Both the position numbers and the translations under genes were made by a program. From Parapusillimonas sp013416435 (GTDB lineage: Bacteria > Pseudomonadota > Gammaproteobacteria > Burkholderiales > Burkholderiaceae_B): a stretch of 64,000 bases of DNA. The notes under the pieces were generated by a model that ran no database searches, was not told the origin of the DNA, and saw only the letters and a program-made list of their open reading frames with translations. The stretch's first letter is position 1, and every line of letters begins with the position of its first letter. Where the stretch lies: the NCBI RefSeq assembly GCF_052180245.1, contig NZ_CP197474.1:1054001-1118000 (forward strand). The letters are read 5' to 3'. Positions 54,486 to 62,960 of the stretch are shown piece after piece.

Positions 54486-55718
54486 TCAACCAAAGAACCA
54501 ATAGCATATGCCGATGGAGGCCAGCACGCCGGCCAGATCGGCGATCAGGGCGCAACCCACTGCGTGGCGCGCGCGCTGTATGCCGACCGCGCCGAAATAA
54601 ACCGCCAGCACATAGAAGGTGGTCTCCGTGCTGCCCTGTATGGTCGCGGCCAGAAGGGCGGGAAAGCTGTCGACGCCGAAATGCTGCATGGTTTCAATGA
54701 GCATGGCACGGGCTGCGCTGCCCGAGAACGGCTTGACCAGCGCAGTGGGAAGCGCGTCGACGAATCGGCCGTCCAGGCCTGCCGCCTGGACGATCCACCG
54801 TATTCCGTCGAGTGCGACATCCAGGGCGCCGGACGCTCGAAGCACGCCGATGGCGCATAGCATGGCAACGAGATAGGGAAGAAGATTCCTGGAAATTTCG
54901 AATCCCTCTTTGGCGCCCTCCACGAAGCGTTCATATACCGGGACTTTCTTGTAGGCGCCCGCCAGCAGGAAAATCATGATGATGCCGAACAGCGTGAGAT
55001 TTCCCAGAAGCGAGGACGTCGCCGCGATGGCGGCGCTGCTGAGCGTTGCGAGGACGGCCATGAAGCCGGCCAGTATCAACACCAGGCCGCCCAGCCAGGC
55101 CAGCACCACCGGATCATGCAGCTTGAGCCTTTGCATGAACGCCACGGACAGCAGGCCGGCCAGCGACGACGCCGATGTGGCCAGCAGAATGGGCAGGAAC
55201 ACCAGCGTTGGATCGCTGGCTCCTTGTTGCGCACGATACATGAAGATGCTGACCGGAAGCAGCGTGAGCGAGGACGCGTTCAGGACGAGGAAAAGAATCT
55301 GCGCGTTGCTGGCCGCTTCCGGCTCCGCCGTATTGAGCGTCTGAAGCTCGCGCATGGCGCGCAGCCCTATTGGCGTGGCCGCATTGTCCAGGCCCAGACC
55401 GTTCGCCGCGAAGTTCAGCGTGATGAGACCGATGGCGGGGTGGCCGGCCGGCACGCCGGGCATGAGGCGGCGAAACAAGGGTGTGAGCGCCCGGCCGAGA
55501 AGATCGATCAGGCCCGCGGATTCGGCGATGCGCAAGAAGCCCAGCCATAAGGTCAGGGTTCCGAACAGCAGGATCATGAGGCTGACCGATAGCGCCGCCA
55601 TGTCGAAGAGGCTTTGCACGATGCGCGTGAAGACTTGCGCGTCGTTCAGGACGAGCCACTGGAAGAGTCCGGCGATTGAAGCCAGGATGAAGAAGGCGAG
55701 CCAGAGGGCGTTGAGCAT
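54486..55718 (-). CDS. Nucleoside-recognition (Gate) domain membrane protein, SpmA-SpmB-like fusion
   Basis: The 410-residue polytopic protein begins MLNALWLAFFILASIAGLFQ. The N-terminal half resembles SpmA (LNFAANGLGLDNAATPIGLRAM, ILFLVLNASSLTLLP) and the C-terminal half SpmB (GAKEGFEISRNLLPYLVAML, GSTETTFYVLAVYFGAVGI). In Bacillus the two are separate spore-maturation proteins; fused forms are common in non-sporulating proteobacteria and are of unknown transport function. I chose the ATG at 55718 over an N-terminally extended frame that would be basic and atypical. Confidence 0.88.
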   Translation of the reverse strand: MLNALWLAFFILASIAGLFQWLVLNDAQVFTRIVQSLFDMAALSVSLMILLFGTLTLWLGFLRIAESAGLIDLLGRALTPLFRRLMPGVPAGHPAIGLITLNFAANGLGLDNAATPIGLRAMRELQTLNTAEPEAASNAQILFLVLNASSLTLLPVSIFMYRAQQGASDPTLVFLPILLATSASSLAGLLSVAFMQRLKLHDPVVLAWLGGLVLILAGFMAVLATLSSAAIAATSSLLGNLTLFGIIMIFLLAGAYKKVPVYERFVEGAKEGFEISRNLLPYLVAMLCAIGVLRASGALDVALDGIRWIVQAAGLDGRFVDALPTALVKPFSGSAARAMLIETMQHFGVDSFPALLAATIQGSTETTFYVLAVYFGAVGIQRARHAVGCALIADLAGVLASIGICYWFFG

Positions 55719-55852
55719 GGGACCGGAAAACAATGGACGGCAGATGCGATTGTCGCAGACTCTGGCGCTCCTGGCATGGCGCGGCCTGCCCATTTCGTCG
55801 GCTTTCGAGGGATAATGGCTTGCCCGAGAGTAGTTCGTAAAGAGGAAGCAAC

Positions 55853-58087
55853 ATGAACTGGAGATCCCTGCGTCGTCGGTGGCTGACGGAACCCCTTTAC
55901 CGGCTGGCACGCGACGCCATGCCGCGCATGTCGGCGACCGAGCGCGAAGCCATCGAAGCCGGCGATGTATGGTGGGATGCCCAGCTTTTTTCCGGCAAGC
56001 CGGACTGGAACGCCATGCTGGACCTGCCGCGGGCACGTCTTTCGCCGCAGGAGCAGGAATTCCTGGACGGCCCCGTGGCGCAGCTTTGCCACATGCTCCA
56101 TGAATGGGACATCGTCTGGCGCGACGGCGATCTTCCGCCCGAGGTCTGGGCCTTCATGAAAGAGCAGGGTTTCTTCGGAATGATCATCCCGCAAGAGTAC
56201 GGCGGCCTGGGTTTTTCCGCCTACGCTCACTCCGAAGCTGTGCGGCAGATCTCCGTACGTTCGGTAACGGCCGCCGTCACCGTGATGGTCCCTAATTCTC
56301 TGGGCCCCGGTGAACTGCTCATGCAGTTCGGCACGCAGGAACAGCGGGATTACTGGCTGCCCAGGCTTGCCCGTGGCCAGGAAATTCCCTGCTTCGGGCT
56401 GACCAGTGCGGAAGCGGGCTCGGATGCGGCGTCAATGACCGATACCGGCGTGGTCTGCAAGCAGGTCGTCGATGGCGTGGAAACCCTGGGCATAAGGCTG
56501 AACTGGCGCAAGCGCTACATCACCCTGGCCCCGGTCGCGACAGTGCTCGGCCTGGCTTTCAAGCTCTACGATCCCGATGCCTTGATCGGTTCGCAGGCGG
56601 AGCCCGGCATTTCGGTGGCGCTGGTTCCCACGAATCTTCCCGGCGTGTCCATCGGGCGTCGCCACCTTCCCGCCATGCAGGCATTCCAGAACGGGCCAAC
56701 CGAAGGCAAGGATGTCTTCGTTCCCATCGACGCCCTGATCGGGGGCGTCTCGCAAGCCGGCCGGGGCTGGCAGATGCTCATGAGCGCGCTGGCCGCCGGG
56801 CGCGGCATATCGCTGCCTTCCTTGTCCGCGGCGGCATGCACGTTCACCGCCCACACGGCCGGCGCGTATGCCCGGGTGCGTACGCAATTCGGAATACCGG
56901 TGGGGCGTTTCGAGGGCGTGCAGGAAAAGCTGGGCAGGCTCGCGGCCAATGCCTACCTGGTCGAGGCGGCAAGGCGCTATACCTGCGCAGGCCTCGATCT
57001 CGGATGCAAGCCCGCCGTGATATCCGCCATCATGAAGCTGCATGCCACGGAACGCATGCGGCAGTCGGTGAACGACGCCATGGACGTGCATGCCGGCAAG
57101 GCCGTCATCGACGGTCCGGACAATTACCTGGGCAATTTGTATCGCGCACTGCCGGTGGCCATCACCGTAGAGGGTGCGAACATCCTGACGCGCAGCCTCA
57201 TCGTATTCGGGCAGGGGGCCATCCGGTCGCATCCCTACCTCATGGAGGAAGTGTTTGCGCTCGGCAATCCCGACCAGGCGGCGGGCCAGGATGCTTTCGA
57301 CGCCTTGATCTGGAAGCACCTTGCCCATGGCGCCAAGAATGCCTTGCGCGCGGTCGGCCATGCCTGGACCGCGGGCCTGTTTGCGTCAGCCCCGGGCCGG
57401 GCTGGACCGGCATCGGGCTATTACCGGCGGCTCGGGCGCTACGCGTCCGCGTTTGCGCTGGTTTCCGAAGCTGCCTTGCTGAGCCTGGGCGGTTCGCTCA
57501 AGCGCAAGGAAATGCTGTCCGCGCGTCTGGGAGACATTCTTGCCGAGCTCTTTCTCGTGTCGGCGGTGCTCAAGCGCTGGCACGACGAAGGCCGTCATGA
57601 GTCCGATCTGCCCCTGTTGCGGCTTTGCGCCCAACAGGGCTTCTGCACAATAGAAAAGCGCCTGAGCGATGTCTTGCACAACCTGCCCGCGCGCGGCCTG
57701 GCCTTGGCGTTGCGCGCCATGCTGCTGCCGCCCGGAATGTCCGCTGGCGCTCCGGACGACGCCCTGATGGCGGCTTGCGCCAACATATTGCTCGAACCTT
57801 CCGACACACGCGACCGGCTCGTCGGCGCCGTGTGGGAAGGCCATGACAGCCCGGCGGTAGAACAATTGGAACGTGCGTACGAGCTGATGATCGAAGCGCA
57901 GCCCATCTTGGACCGGGTTCGCCATGCGGGGTTGAAGGATTGGCGGCTGGCTTATGAAAAGGGCGCAATCTCGCAGGCACAGGCCGACGCCATCGAAGCC
58001 GCCGAGGCCGCCGTTGCCCGGGTGATCGAGGTGAATGATTTCGCGCCGGGCGAATTCGCCAGGGGGCGGAAGGGTCAGACCCCATGA
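55853..58087 (+). CDS. Acyl-CoA dehydrogenase, FadE type, with repeat-derived C-terminal tip
   Basis: The 744-residue FAD enzyme of the FadE family carries out the first oxidation of fatty-acyl-CoA in beta-oxidation. The ACAD core (about 75-455) shows FFGMIIPQEYGGLGFSAYAH, CFGLTSAEAGSDAASM and TVEGANILTRSLIVFGQGAIR; the family-specific DUF1974 C-terminal domain (about 460-735) follows. E. coli FadE (814 residues) has an extra N-terminal hydrophobic segment absent here. The last four residues (GQTP) come from a half copy of the palindromic repeat, and the stop TGA follows at its edge. It is divergent from the SpmA/SpmB-like gene. Confidence 0.92.
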   Translation: MNWRSLRRRWLTEPLYRLARDAMPRMSATEREAIEAGDVWWDAQLFSGKPDWNAMLDLPRARLSPQEQEFLDGPVAQLCHMLHEWDIVWRDGDLPPEVWAFMKEQGFFGMIIPQEYGGLGFSAYAHSEAVRQISVRSVTAAVTVMVPNSLGPGELLMQFGTQEQRDYWLPRLARGQEIPCFGLTSAEAGSDAASMTDTGVVCKQVVDGVETLGIRLNWRKRYITLAPVATVLGLAFKLYDPDALIGSQAEPGISVALVPTNLPGVSIGRRHLPAMQAFQNGPTEGKDVFVPIDALIGGVSQAGRGWQMLMSALAAGRGISLPSLSAAACTFTAHTAGAYARVRTQFGIPVGRFEGVQEKLGRLAANAYLVEAARRYTCAGLDLGCKPAVISAIMKLHATERMRQSVNDAMDVHAGKAVIDGPDNYLGNLYRALPVAITVEGANILTRSLIVFGQGAIRSHPYLMEEVFALGNPDQAAGQDAFDALIWKHLAHGAKNALRAVGHAWTAGLFASAPGRAGPASGYYRRLGRYASAFALVSEAALLSLGGSLKRKEMLSARLGDILAELFLVSAVLKRWHDEGRHESDLPLLRLCAQQGFCTIEKRLSDVLHNLPARGLALALRAMLLPPGMSAGAPDDALMAACANILLEPSDTRDRLVGAVWEGHDSPAVEQLERAYELMIEAQPILDRVRHAGLKDWRLAYEKGAISQAQADAIEAAEAAVARVIEVNDFAPGEFARGRKGQTP

Positions 58088-58218
58088 CGGACCGAGCAGG
58101 GGTCAGACCCCGTACGGGGTCTGACCCCACCTTCACGCTGCACGAGGTCAGACCCCGTACGGGGTCTGACCCCTCCTTCACGATGCCCGGGGTCAGACCC
58201 CGCATGGGGTCTGCCCCC
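58071..58218. repeat. Palindromic repeat cluster 7 (three full copies in 45-bp tandem, one half copy)
   Basis: A half copy lies at 58071-58083 and full copies at 58099-58128 (centre GTAC), 58144-58173 (centre GTAC, second base A) and 58189-58218 (centre GCAT, right half worn). The full copies start exactly 45 bp apart, and the 15-nt spacers are similar (ACCTTCACGCTGCAC and TCCTTCACGATGCCC). The cluster fills the convergent junction between the acyl-CoA dehydrogenase gene and gloA (stop 9 nt right). Confidence 0.95.
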
Positions 58219-58227
58219 CCGCACGTC

Positions 58228-58623
58228 TCAATCGACGCGGGATTTGCGTTGGATGAGCTCGATCTTGTAGCCGTCCGGGTCTTCGACGAAGGCGATGACG
58301 GTCTGGCCGTGCTTCATGGGGCCGGCTTCACGCGTGACGTTGCCGCCTTTTTCCTTGATGCGGGCACAGGCGTCATAGGCGTCTTCGACCTCCAGTGCAA
58401 TGTGGCCGTAGCCATTGCCCAGGTCGTAGCGGTCGGTATCCCAGTTATGGGTCAGCTCGATGACCGCGCCTTCGCTTTCTTCTTGGTAGCCGACGAAGGC
58501 CAGGGTGAATTTTCCGTCCGGATAATCCTTGCGGCGAAGCAGTTTCATGCCCAGGACATCGGTGTAGAAGGCCAGCGAGCGATCAAGGTCGCCCACGCGC
58601 AGCATGGTATGTAGTAAACGCAT
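58228..58623 (-). CDS. gloA: Lactoylglutathione lyase (glyoxalase I)
   Basis: GloA isomerises the methylglyoxal-glutathione hemithioacetal to S-lactoylglutathione. The 131-residue protein closely follows E. coli GloA. The four metal ligands are visible in LLHTMLRVGD (His5), GAVIELTHN (Glu), GYGHIALEV (His) and GYKIELIQ (Glu); absence of a long insert suggests the Ni2+-type enzyme. AGGAGAT precedes the ATG at 58623. It is the last gene of the glyQS operon and ends 9 nt from repeat cluster 7. Confidence 0.96.
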   Translation of the reverse strand: MRLLHTMLRVGDLDRSLAFYTDVLGMKLLRRKDYPDGKFTLAFVGYQEESEGAVIELTHNWDTDRYDLGNGYGHIALEVEDAYDACARIKEKGGNVTREAGPMKHGQTVIAFVEDPDGYKIELIQRKSRVD

Positions 58624-58659
58624 CAAAATCTCCTTGACGAGGGATGAAAGGATGGGGTG

Positions 58660-59556
58660 TCAGATCAATGGCAATGTGCCGGGATCATGCCGGCGCAGCG
58701 CCTCGCGCGCGCGTTCGAAGCCGGGAAGGATGCGGTCGACCTCGCGCCAGAAGTCTTTGCTGTGGTTCATTTCGCACAGATGAGCGATTTCGTGCGCGAC
58801 CACGTAGTCGATGACGTCCTTCCCGAAGTGTATCAGCCTCCAATTGAGCATGATATTGCCGTCGCTGCTGCATGAGCCCCAGCGGGTCGCTGCCGAGGAA
58901 AGGCGCCAGCGCCGCATCGTGAGGCCGCTGCGCTCCAGGAAGAAGGCCAGGCGCTCGCCGAAGAGGTCGCGTGCCTGTTGCTGCAGCCAGGCATGCACAC
59001 TGTCCCGGATGCGATCCCGGTCGGCGTTCGCCGGCAGAGGCAGGCAAAGGCTGTCTCCGGCTTGCGGCGCATGGATGCTGCCGCTGAACCCGGATTTCTT
59101 CTGGGCGCCGTCCAGCCGCAGGACGATACGGGTTCCCAGGTAGGGAATGCTGCCGCCGTCCTGCCATTGTGTTTCAGCGGTCGCGAGCTGTTGCTGCCTG
59201 GTCTGGAGGGCGCGCAGCTTGCTCAGGATCCAATGCGCTTTCTCGGCCACCGCGGCATCGATCTGGCTCAAGGTGACCCAATTGGGTGCCGTCACTTGCA
59301 ACCCGTCGTCGTTGACCACCAGGCCTATGCTCTTGCGCCTTGACCGGCGCAGCACGAAGCCGATGGCCTGCTGCGGCGCGTCTACCTCGCGCCAGCGGGC
59401 ATTGACGGGCAAGGTGGGCGGACGGACTATGGGTATGACGGCACTGGGCCTCAATGCCGCGGGCCCGGCAGGCCGCGGCTTGGTGGTCGGTGTCGAGACC
59501 GCGTCCGTGGGGGCAGGCATATCGGGAAACAAGGGGAACTGTTCAGCCGAGTCCAT
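58660..59556 (-). CDS. YgjP-like zinc metallopeptidase (SprT/M48-related)
   Basis: The 298-residue protein has a Pro-rich, poorly conserved N-terminus (1-55) and a YgjP/DUF45 metallopeptidase domain. VLRRSRRKSIGLVVNDDGLQVTAP starts the domain, TRWGSCSSDGNIMLNWRL is the second conserved block, and the zinc site is VVAHEIAHLCEMNHSKDFW (HExxH plus a distal His). Function is unknown; the fold suggests an intracellular protease. Its start overlaps the plsC stop by 14 nt, so it is translationally coupled. Confidence 0.9.
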   Translation of the reverse strand: MDSAEQFPLFPDMPAPTDAVSTPTTKPRPAGPAALRPSAVIPIVRPPTLPVNARWREVDAPQQAIGFVLRRSRRKSIGLVVNDDGLQVTAPNWVTLSQIDAAVAEKAHWILSKLRALQTRQQQLATAETQWQDGGSIPYLGTRIVLRLDGAQKKSGFSGSIHAPQAGDSLCLPLPANADRDRIRDSVHAWLQQQARDLFGERLAFFLERSGLTMRRWRLSSAATRWGSCSSDGNIMLNWRLIHFGKDVIDYVVAHEIAHLCEMNHSKDFWREVDRILPGFERAREALRRHDPGTLPLI

Positions 59557-60271
59557 AGCGCTCGGGGTTCAGCACCCGCATCTCGCCCTCGATCCAGTCT
59601 CGGACTTTCTGATTGAGTTCGGCGGCATCCAGGCCGTCCGGGTCGATGACCGGCCCGATGGAAACCGTGACCATGCCCGGTTTCTTGATGAAAGCGTTAC
59701 GGCGCCAGCATTCGCCCGCGTTGTGGGCGACGGGAATGATGGGCGTGCCGGTGCGCGCGGCCAGCAGGGCTCCGCCCATCTTGTAGCGCCCTTCTTTGCC
59801 GGGAGGAATCCGCGTTCCTTCAGGGAAGAGAATCGGCCAGCGTCCTTCATTGATGCGTTCCTGGCCCGTGCGCACCACTTGTTCGAACGCGTCGCGGCCT
59901 TTGGACCGGTCGATGGGGATCATGCGCAGCAGCGCCAGGCCCCAGCCGAAGAAGGGCACCCAATGCAATTCTTTTTTGTAGACGAAGCAAAGTTCGCGCG
60001 GCATATAGGCCGGAAAGAACAGGGTCTCCCAGGCGGACTGGTGCTTGGAAAGAAGGATGGCCGGGCCGTCCGGAAAGTTCTCGGCGCCTTTCAATTGCCA
60101 CTTGATGCCCAATATCGCTTTTGCGCCCCAGACGGCCAGGCGCGGCCAGCCCGCTGTGAGCCGGTAGCGCCACTTCAGGGGCAGAGGCGACCACAGGATG
60201 CAGGCAAAAGCATAGGGGATGACGGTGACGATCAGGAACAGCTGATAGATGATCGCACGGATTGCGGCCAT
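59543..60271 (-). CDS. plsC: 1-acyl-sn-glycerol-3-phosphate acyltransferase (PlsC-like)
   Basis: The 242-residue membrane-associated acyltransferase makes phosphatidic acid from lysophosphatidic acid. It has one or two N-terminal membrane segments (about 4-30), the catalytic block SKHQSAWETL (an H-x4-E version of the H-x4-D motif, common in this subfamily), PIDRSKGRDA, and the substrate-binding LFPEGTRIPPG. I chose the ATG at 60271, 5 nt after the gmhB stop; a much longer open frame upstream overlaps gmhB and is not real. Confidence 0.92.
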   Translation of the reverse strand: MAAIRAIIYQLFLIVTVIPYAFACILWSPLPLKWRYRLTAGWPRLAVWGAKAILGIKWQLKGAENFPDGPAILLSKHQSAWETLFFPAYMPRELCFVYKKELHWVPFFGWGLALLRMIPIDRSKGRDAFEQVVRTGQERINEGRWPILFPEGTRIPPGKEGRYKMGGALLAARTGTPIIPVAHNAGECWRRNAFIKKPGMVTVSIGPVIDPDGLDAAELNQKVRDWIEGEMRVLNPERYGLG

Positions 60272-60276
60272 GTGAT

Positions 60277-60816
60277 TCAGTCCTCCGAAAGCCAGGCGTC
60301 GACGGCTGCCGACAAATCGTCCACCACGCGCGTTCCGGGGGGAAGGCCGGCTTTCTCGCGGGTTTTCATGCCGTTGCCCGTCAGGACGAGCCAAGGCGTA
60401 CAGCCTGCGGCCGAAGCGGCCTGCAAGTCGCGCAAAGAGTCTCCCGCTGCCGGAACGCCTTGCAGATCGACGTCGTAGCGGCGGCCGATGTCGTGGAAGA
60501 GCCCCGGATTTGGCTTGCGGCAGGCGCATCCGTCGTCGGGGCCGTGCGGGCAGACGAAGATGGCGTCTATGGCGCCGCCGGCATGGGCGACTTCCCGGCG
60601 CAGCTTGGCATGGATGCCGTTGAGCGTATCCATGCTGAACAGGCCGCGGGCGACGCCAGATTGATTGCTGGCGATGACGACCCGCCATCCCGAGCGCGAC
60701 AGTCGCGCGATGGCTTCCAGGCTGCCCGGCAGGGCGATCCATTCGTCGGGATGCTTGATGAAGGCGGCGCTGTCCTGGTTGATGACGCCGTCGCGGTCGA
60801 GGATGGCGAGCTTCAC
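60277..60816 (-). CDS. gmhB: D-glycero-beta-D-manno-heptose 1,7-bisphosphate 7-phosphatase
   Basis: GmhB removes the 7-phosphate in ADP-heptose synthesis for the LPS inner core. The 179-residue HAD-family protein starts MKLAILDRDGVINQDSAAF (nucleophile DxD), has VIASNQSGVARGLFS (motif II), the Zn-binding cluster CPHGPDDGCACRKPNPG and AGDSLRDLQAA (motif IV). It overlaps glyS by 4 nt and precedes plsC by 5 nt. Confidence 0.94.
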   Translation of the reverse strand: MKLAILDRDGVINQDSAAFIKHPDEWIALPGSLEAIARLSRSGWRVVIASNQSGVARGLFSMDTLNGIHAKLRREVAHAGGAIDAIFVCPHGPDDGCACRKPNPGLFHDIGRRYDVDLQGVPAAGDSLRDLQAASAAGCTPWLVLTGNGMKTREKAGLPPGTRVVDDLSAAVDAWLSED

Positions 60817-62960
60817 TGTGCCAGTCTCGAAATGTCGGCGACCTGATTCATGACCTGATGAAGTTCGTTCAGCAGCGCAAGGCGGTTGGCGCGCAGCTTG
60901 GGATCCTCGGCCATGACCATGACGTCGTTGAAGAAGCCGTCCACCGCGTCTTTGGCTTGCGCCACGGTGGCGAGGGCAGCCGTGAAGTCGCCGTTATCCA
61001 GCTGTGCCCGGGCTTGCGGCGCCAGGCTGGCCACGACGTCGGCCAGCGCGCGTTCCGCCGGCTCGACCAGATTGGCGGCATCGATGGCGCCTATGGTGTC
61101 GTCGGCCTTCTTGAGCAGGTTCGAAATACGCTTGTTGGCGGCCGCAAGGCTGTCCGCTTCGGGAAGCCGGGCAAACTGCGCGCAGGCCTGGATGCGGGCA
61201 TGTACCTGGTGCAGCGCCGGTTCGAGCGCCAGCACGGCATCCACCACGTTCCGATCGAATTCGCCGCCCAGTTGGTTGCGATAGCGCTCGTAGACGAAGG
61301 CGCCGACTTCGGCCGGCGTGCCGGCGCTCAGCGCATCCGGCCGGAAGGTGGAGGCGGCGAAGTCCAGCAGGTCGGACAAGCGCAGGCTATTGCCATCGTT
61401 GACCTTCAGGTAGCCACCTGCTTCGAGTTGCTCGTAGGCGCTGATCAAGCCCAGCGACGCACGGCGCAGACCATAGGGGTCGCGTTCGCCGGTGGGGATC
61501 AAGCCGATGCCCCATATGCCGGTCAGTGTTTCCAGGCGCTCGGCCATGAAGAGGACCGTGGAGACGAGGGTGTCGCTGGTGACGGGCGTGTCGAGGCGGA
61601 TGCGGTATTGGTTCCGGATGGCCAGGACGACGTCGGCGGCCTCCTGGTCGGCTTGCGCGTAATAAGCGCCCATGATGCCCTGCAGCTCGGGGAATTCGGC
61701 AACCATGTTGGAGTTCAGGTCGGCCTTGGCGAGCAGCGCCGCGCGGTCCGCATGGTCGGCGTCGGCGCCCAGTTGGGTGGCGATGTGCCGGGCGATTTTC
61801 CGTATCCGTTCGACGCGCTCGAGCTGGGAACCCAGCTTGTTGTGGTAGACGCTGGTGGAAAGGCTTTGCACGCGCTCCGCCAGCGGTGTCTTGCGGTCGG
61901 TCTCGAAGAAGAATTGCGCGTCTGCCAGGCGCGGCCGCACGACACGCTGATTGCCCTCGATGATATTCGTGGGGTCATCGACCTGCATGTTGCTGACGAT
62001 AAGGAAGCGGTGCGTAAGCTTGCCGGTGGCCGGCTCGAACAGCGGGAAATACTTCTGATTCAAACGCATGGTCAGGATCAGGCATTCCGGCGGCACGCCG
62101 AGAAACTGTTCTTCAAACTGGCCCACGTAAACGGTGGGGTGCTCGACCAGAGCGGTGACCTCGTCCAGCAGCGCATCGACTTCCGGTCCGTTGCCTATGG
62201 TGGCCTGCAAAGCCTGCGCCTGCGCGTGCAATTGTTCCAGGATCATGGCACGGCGCCTGGTAAAGGACGCGACGACCTTCCCCTCGTTGCCAAGCTGTGC
62301 TTCGTAGGTGTCCGGCGATGCGATGGAAAGCGCTTCCTTGGCCATGAAGCGGTGGCCCATGGTCTTGCGGCCGGCGTCCAGGCCCAGCGCGTGTACCGGT
62401 ACGATGTCTTCGCCCCACAGCGCAACCAGCAGGTGGGCGGGGCGCACGAACTTCACGCTGCTGACGCCATCGGCAAGTTGATAGCGCATCACTTTCGGTA
62501 TGGGCAGGTTGTTGAGCGCATGGTCGAGCGCTTCCTGAACGCCCGGCGCGAGCGCCATGCCGCGCGTGGTGCCTTTGGCATAGAGATAGTCCTGCTTGCC
62601 GTCCGATTCGGTGATCAGGTCGGCGGGCGTGAGGTGCCCCAGCCCCTTGGCGGCAAGCTTCTTGGCCAGCGCGGGGCTGATGTCGCCGTTTTCGGCCAGG
62701 CCTATCTTGGCCGGCATGAGTTTTTCGGTATAGCTCTGTTCGGGCGCCTGTTCCAGCACCGCTGAAAGATTCACCGCCAGGCGGCGCGGCGTCGCGAAAT
62801 CGGTCACGACGCATGCCTGCGACAGCAGTTGATGTTGTGCAAGGACTTTGCGCACGCCTTCGGCGAAGGCATGGCCGAGTTTCTGCAGCGCCTTGGGCGG
62901 CAGTTCTTCGGTGAACAGTTCGATGAGCAGCGGTTTGGTCGTCACGGTAGCGGAGTTCAT
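60813..62960 (-). CDS. glyS: Glycine--tRNA ligase beta subunit
   Basis: The beta chain of the bacterial alpha2beta2 glycyl-tRNA synthetase recognises tRNA-Gly and edits. The 715-residue protein begins with LLIELFTEELPPKALQKLGH, and carries the HD-like region, LTGIWGIGLIPTGERDPYGLRRASLG and a C-terminal anticodon-binding domain. The start overlaps the glyQ stop by 1 nt, giving tight coupling for subunit balance. Confidence 0.97.
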   Translation of the reverse strand: MNSATVTTKPLLIELFTEELPPKALQKLGHAFAEGVRKVLAQHQLLSQACVVTDFATPRRLAVNLSAVLEQAPEQSYTEKLMPAKIGLAENGDISPALAKKLAAKGLGHLTPADLITESDGKQDYLYAKGTTRGMALAPGVQEALDHALNNLPIPKVMRYQLADGVSSVKFVRPAHLLVALWGEDIVPVHALGLDAGRKTMGHRFMAKEALSIASPDTYEAQLGNEGKVVASFTRRRAMILEQLHAQAQALQATIGNGPEVDALLDEVTALVEHPTVYVGQFEEQFLGVPPECLILTMRLNQKYFPLFEPATGKLTHRFLIVSNMQVDDPTNIIEGNQRVVRPRLADAQFFFETDRKTPLAERVQSLSTSVYHNKLGSQLERVERIRKIARHIATQLGADADHADRAALLAKADLNSNMVAEFPELQGIMGAYYAQADQEAADVVLAIRNQYRIRLDTPVTSDTLVSTVLFMAERLETLTGIWGIGLIPTGERDPYGLRRASLGLISAYEQLEAGGYLKVNDGNSLRLSDLLDFAASTFRPDALSAGTPAEVGAFVYERYRNQLGGEFDRNVVDAVLALEPALHQVHARIQACAQFARLPEADSLAAANKRISNLLKKADDTIGAIDAANLVEPAERALADVVASLAPQARAQLDNGDFTAALATVAQAKDAVDGFFNDVMVMAEDPKLRANRLALLNELHQVMNQVADISRLAQ

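Noticed and set aside
59147..60478. Plus-strand 443-codon frame opposite the plsC-gmhB region
   Set aside because: It crosses three minus-strand genes of a well-known operon; no supporting signal.
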